A DNA stretch of 5,932 nt from Pseudomonadota bacterium (lineage in GTDB: Bacteria > Pseudomonadota > Alphaproteobacteria > Rhizobiales > Devosiaceae), in NCBI GenBank assembly GCA_023433775.1, contig JAEYTY010000034.1, forward strand, positions 1-5,932. Reading direction: 5' to 3'. The notes below the pieces were generated by a model. It made no database searches, was not told where the DNA came from, and saw only the letters and a list, made by a program, of their open reading frames with translations. The first letter of the stretch is position 1. Each line of letters begins with the position of its first letter. Position numbers and translations under genes: made by a program. Below are positions 5,932 through 5,932 of this stretch, piece by piece.

Positions 5932-5932
5932 T

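Larger units (their letters stand above)
5190..5932. other. Low-GC right flank with no recognisable gene
   Basis: Base composition drops after the 5160 hairpin. By hand count 5281-5640 holds 174 G or C in 360 bases (about 48%), while one 60-base line inside the beta-xylosidase (2101-2160) holds 45. I recognise no protein family, tRNA, integrase, transposase or terminal inverted repeat here. Only the weak minus-strand frame 5387-5779 and a short frame entering from the right edge are listed. The composition suggests acquired or decaying DNA, which is inference. Confidence 0.55.

Noticed and set aside
5190..5932. Insertion sequence, CRISPR array, tRNA or attachment site in the right flank
   Set aside because: I looked for terminal inverted repeats, target duplications, spaced direct repeats and tRNA-like folds and found none that I could support.

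Overview
The window looks like the chromosome of a GC-rich alphaproteobacterium, most likely in the Hyphomicrobiales (a Devosia-like genus is my guess). The evidence is the GC-rich third codon positions across positions 1 to about 5090, the long antisense open frames that such codon use creates, a LOV/HisKA_2 sensor kinase, and a zinc-ribbon-less PhnA-like protein. Genus-level placement is inference only.

Layout from left to right: the C-terminal half of xylose isomerase xylA (+, enters from the left edge, stop at 602); a GC-rich hairpin with a UUCG tetraloop; a convergent LOV-domain histidine kinase (-, 682-1767); a 150-base divergent spacer with two inverted repeats and a strong Shine-Dalgarno; a complete GH43 beta-xylosidase (+, 1918-3528) closed by a textbook intrinsic terminator; a convergent luciferase-like flavin-dependent monooxygenase (-, 3588-4610); a 177-base divergent spacer; and a small PhnA-like protein (+, 4788-5090). 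An 11-bp perfect hairpin at 5160-5184 closes the dense part. From about 5190 to the right edge, base composition falls (about 48% G+C by hand count over 5281-5640). No gene is recognisable there beyond one weak hypothetical frame on the minus strand (5387-5779) and a 16-codon tail of a frame entering from the right edge.

How the genes fit together: the beta-xylosidase has no signal peptide. It would release D-xylose from short xylo-oligosaccharides inside the cell, and xylose isomerase would convert that xylose to D-xylulose for the pentose phosphate pathway. The two are not one operon, because an oppositely oriented photosensory kinase lies between them. No response regulator, sugar transporter or xylose repressor is visible in the window. 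The oxidoreductase and the PhnA-like gene appear to be ordinary neighbours with no evident role in xylan use.

I see no clear undescribed multi-gene system. The points most worth following up are the LOV kinase lodged in a pentose-utilisation locus, the inverted repeat between promoter region and ribosome site of the beta-xylosidase, and the low-GC right flank with its orphan, possibly decayed frame.
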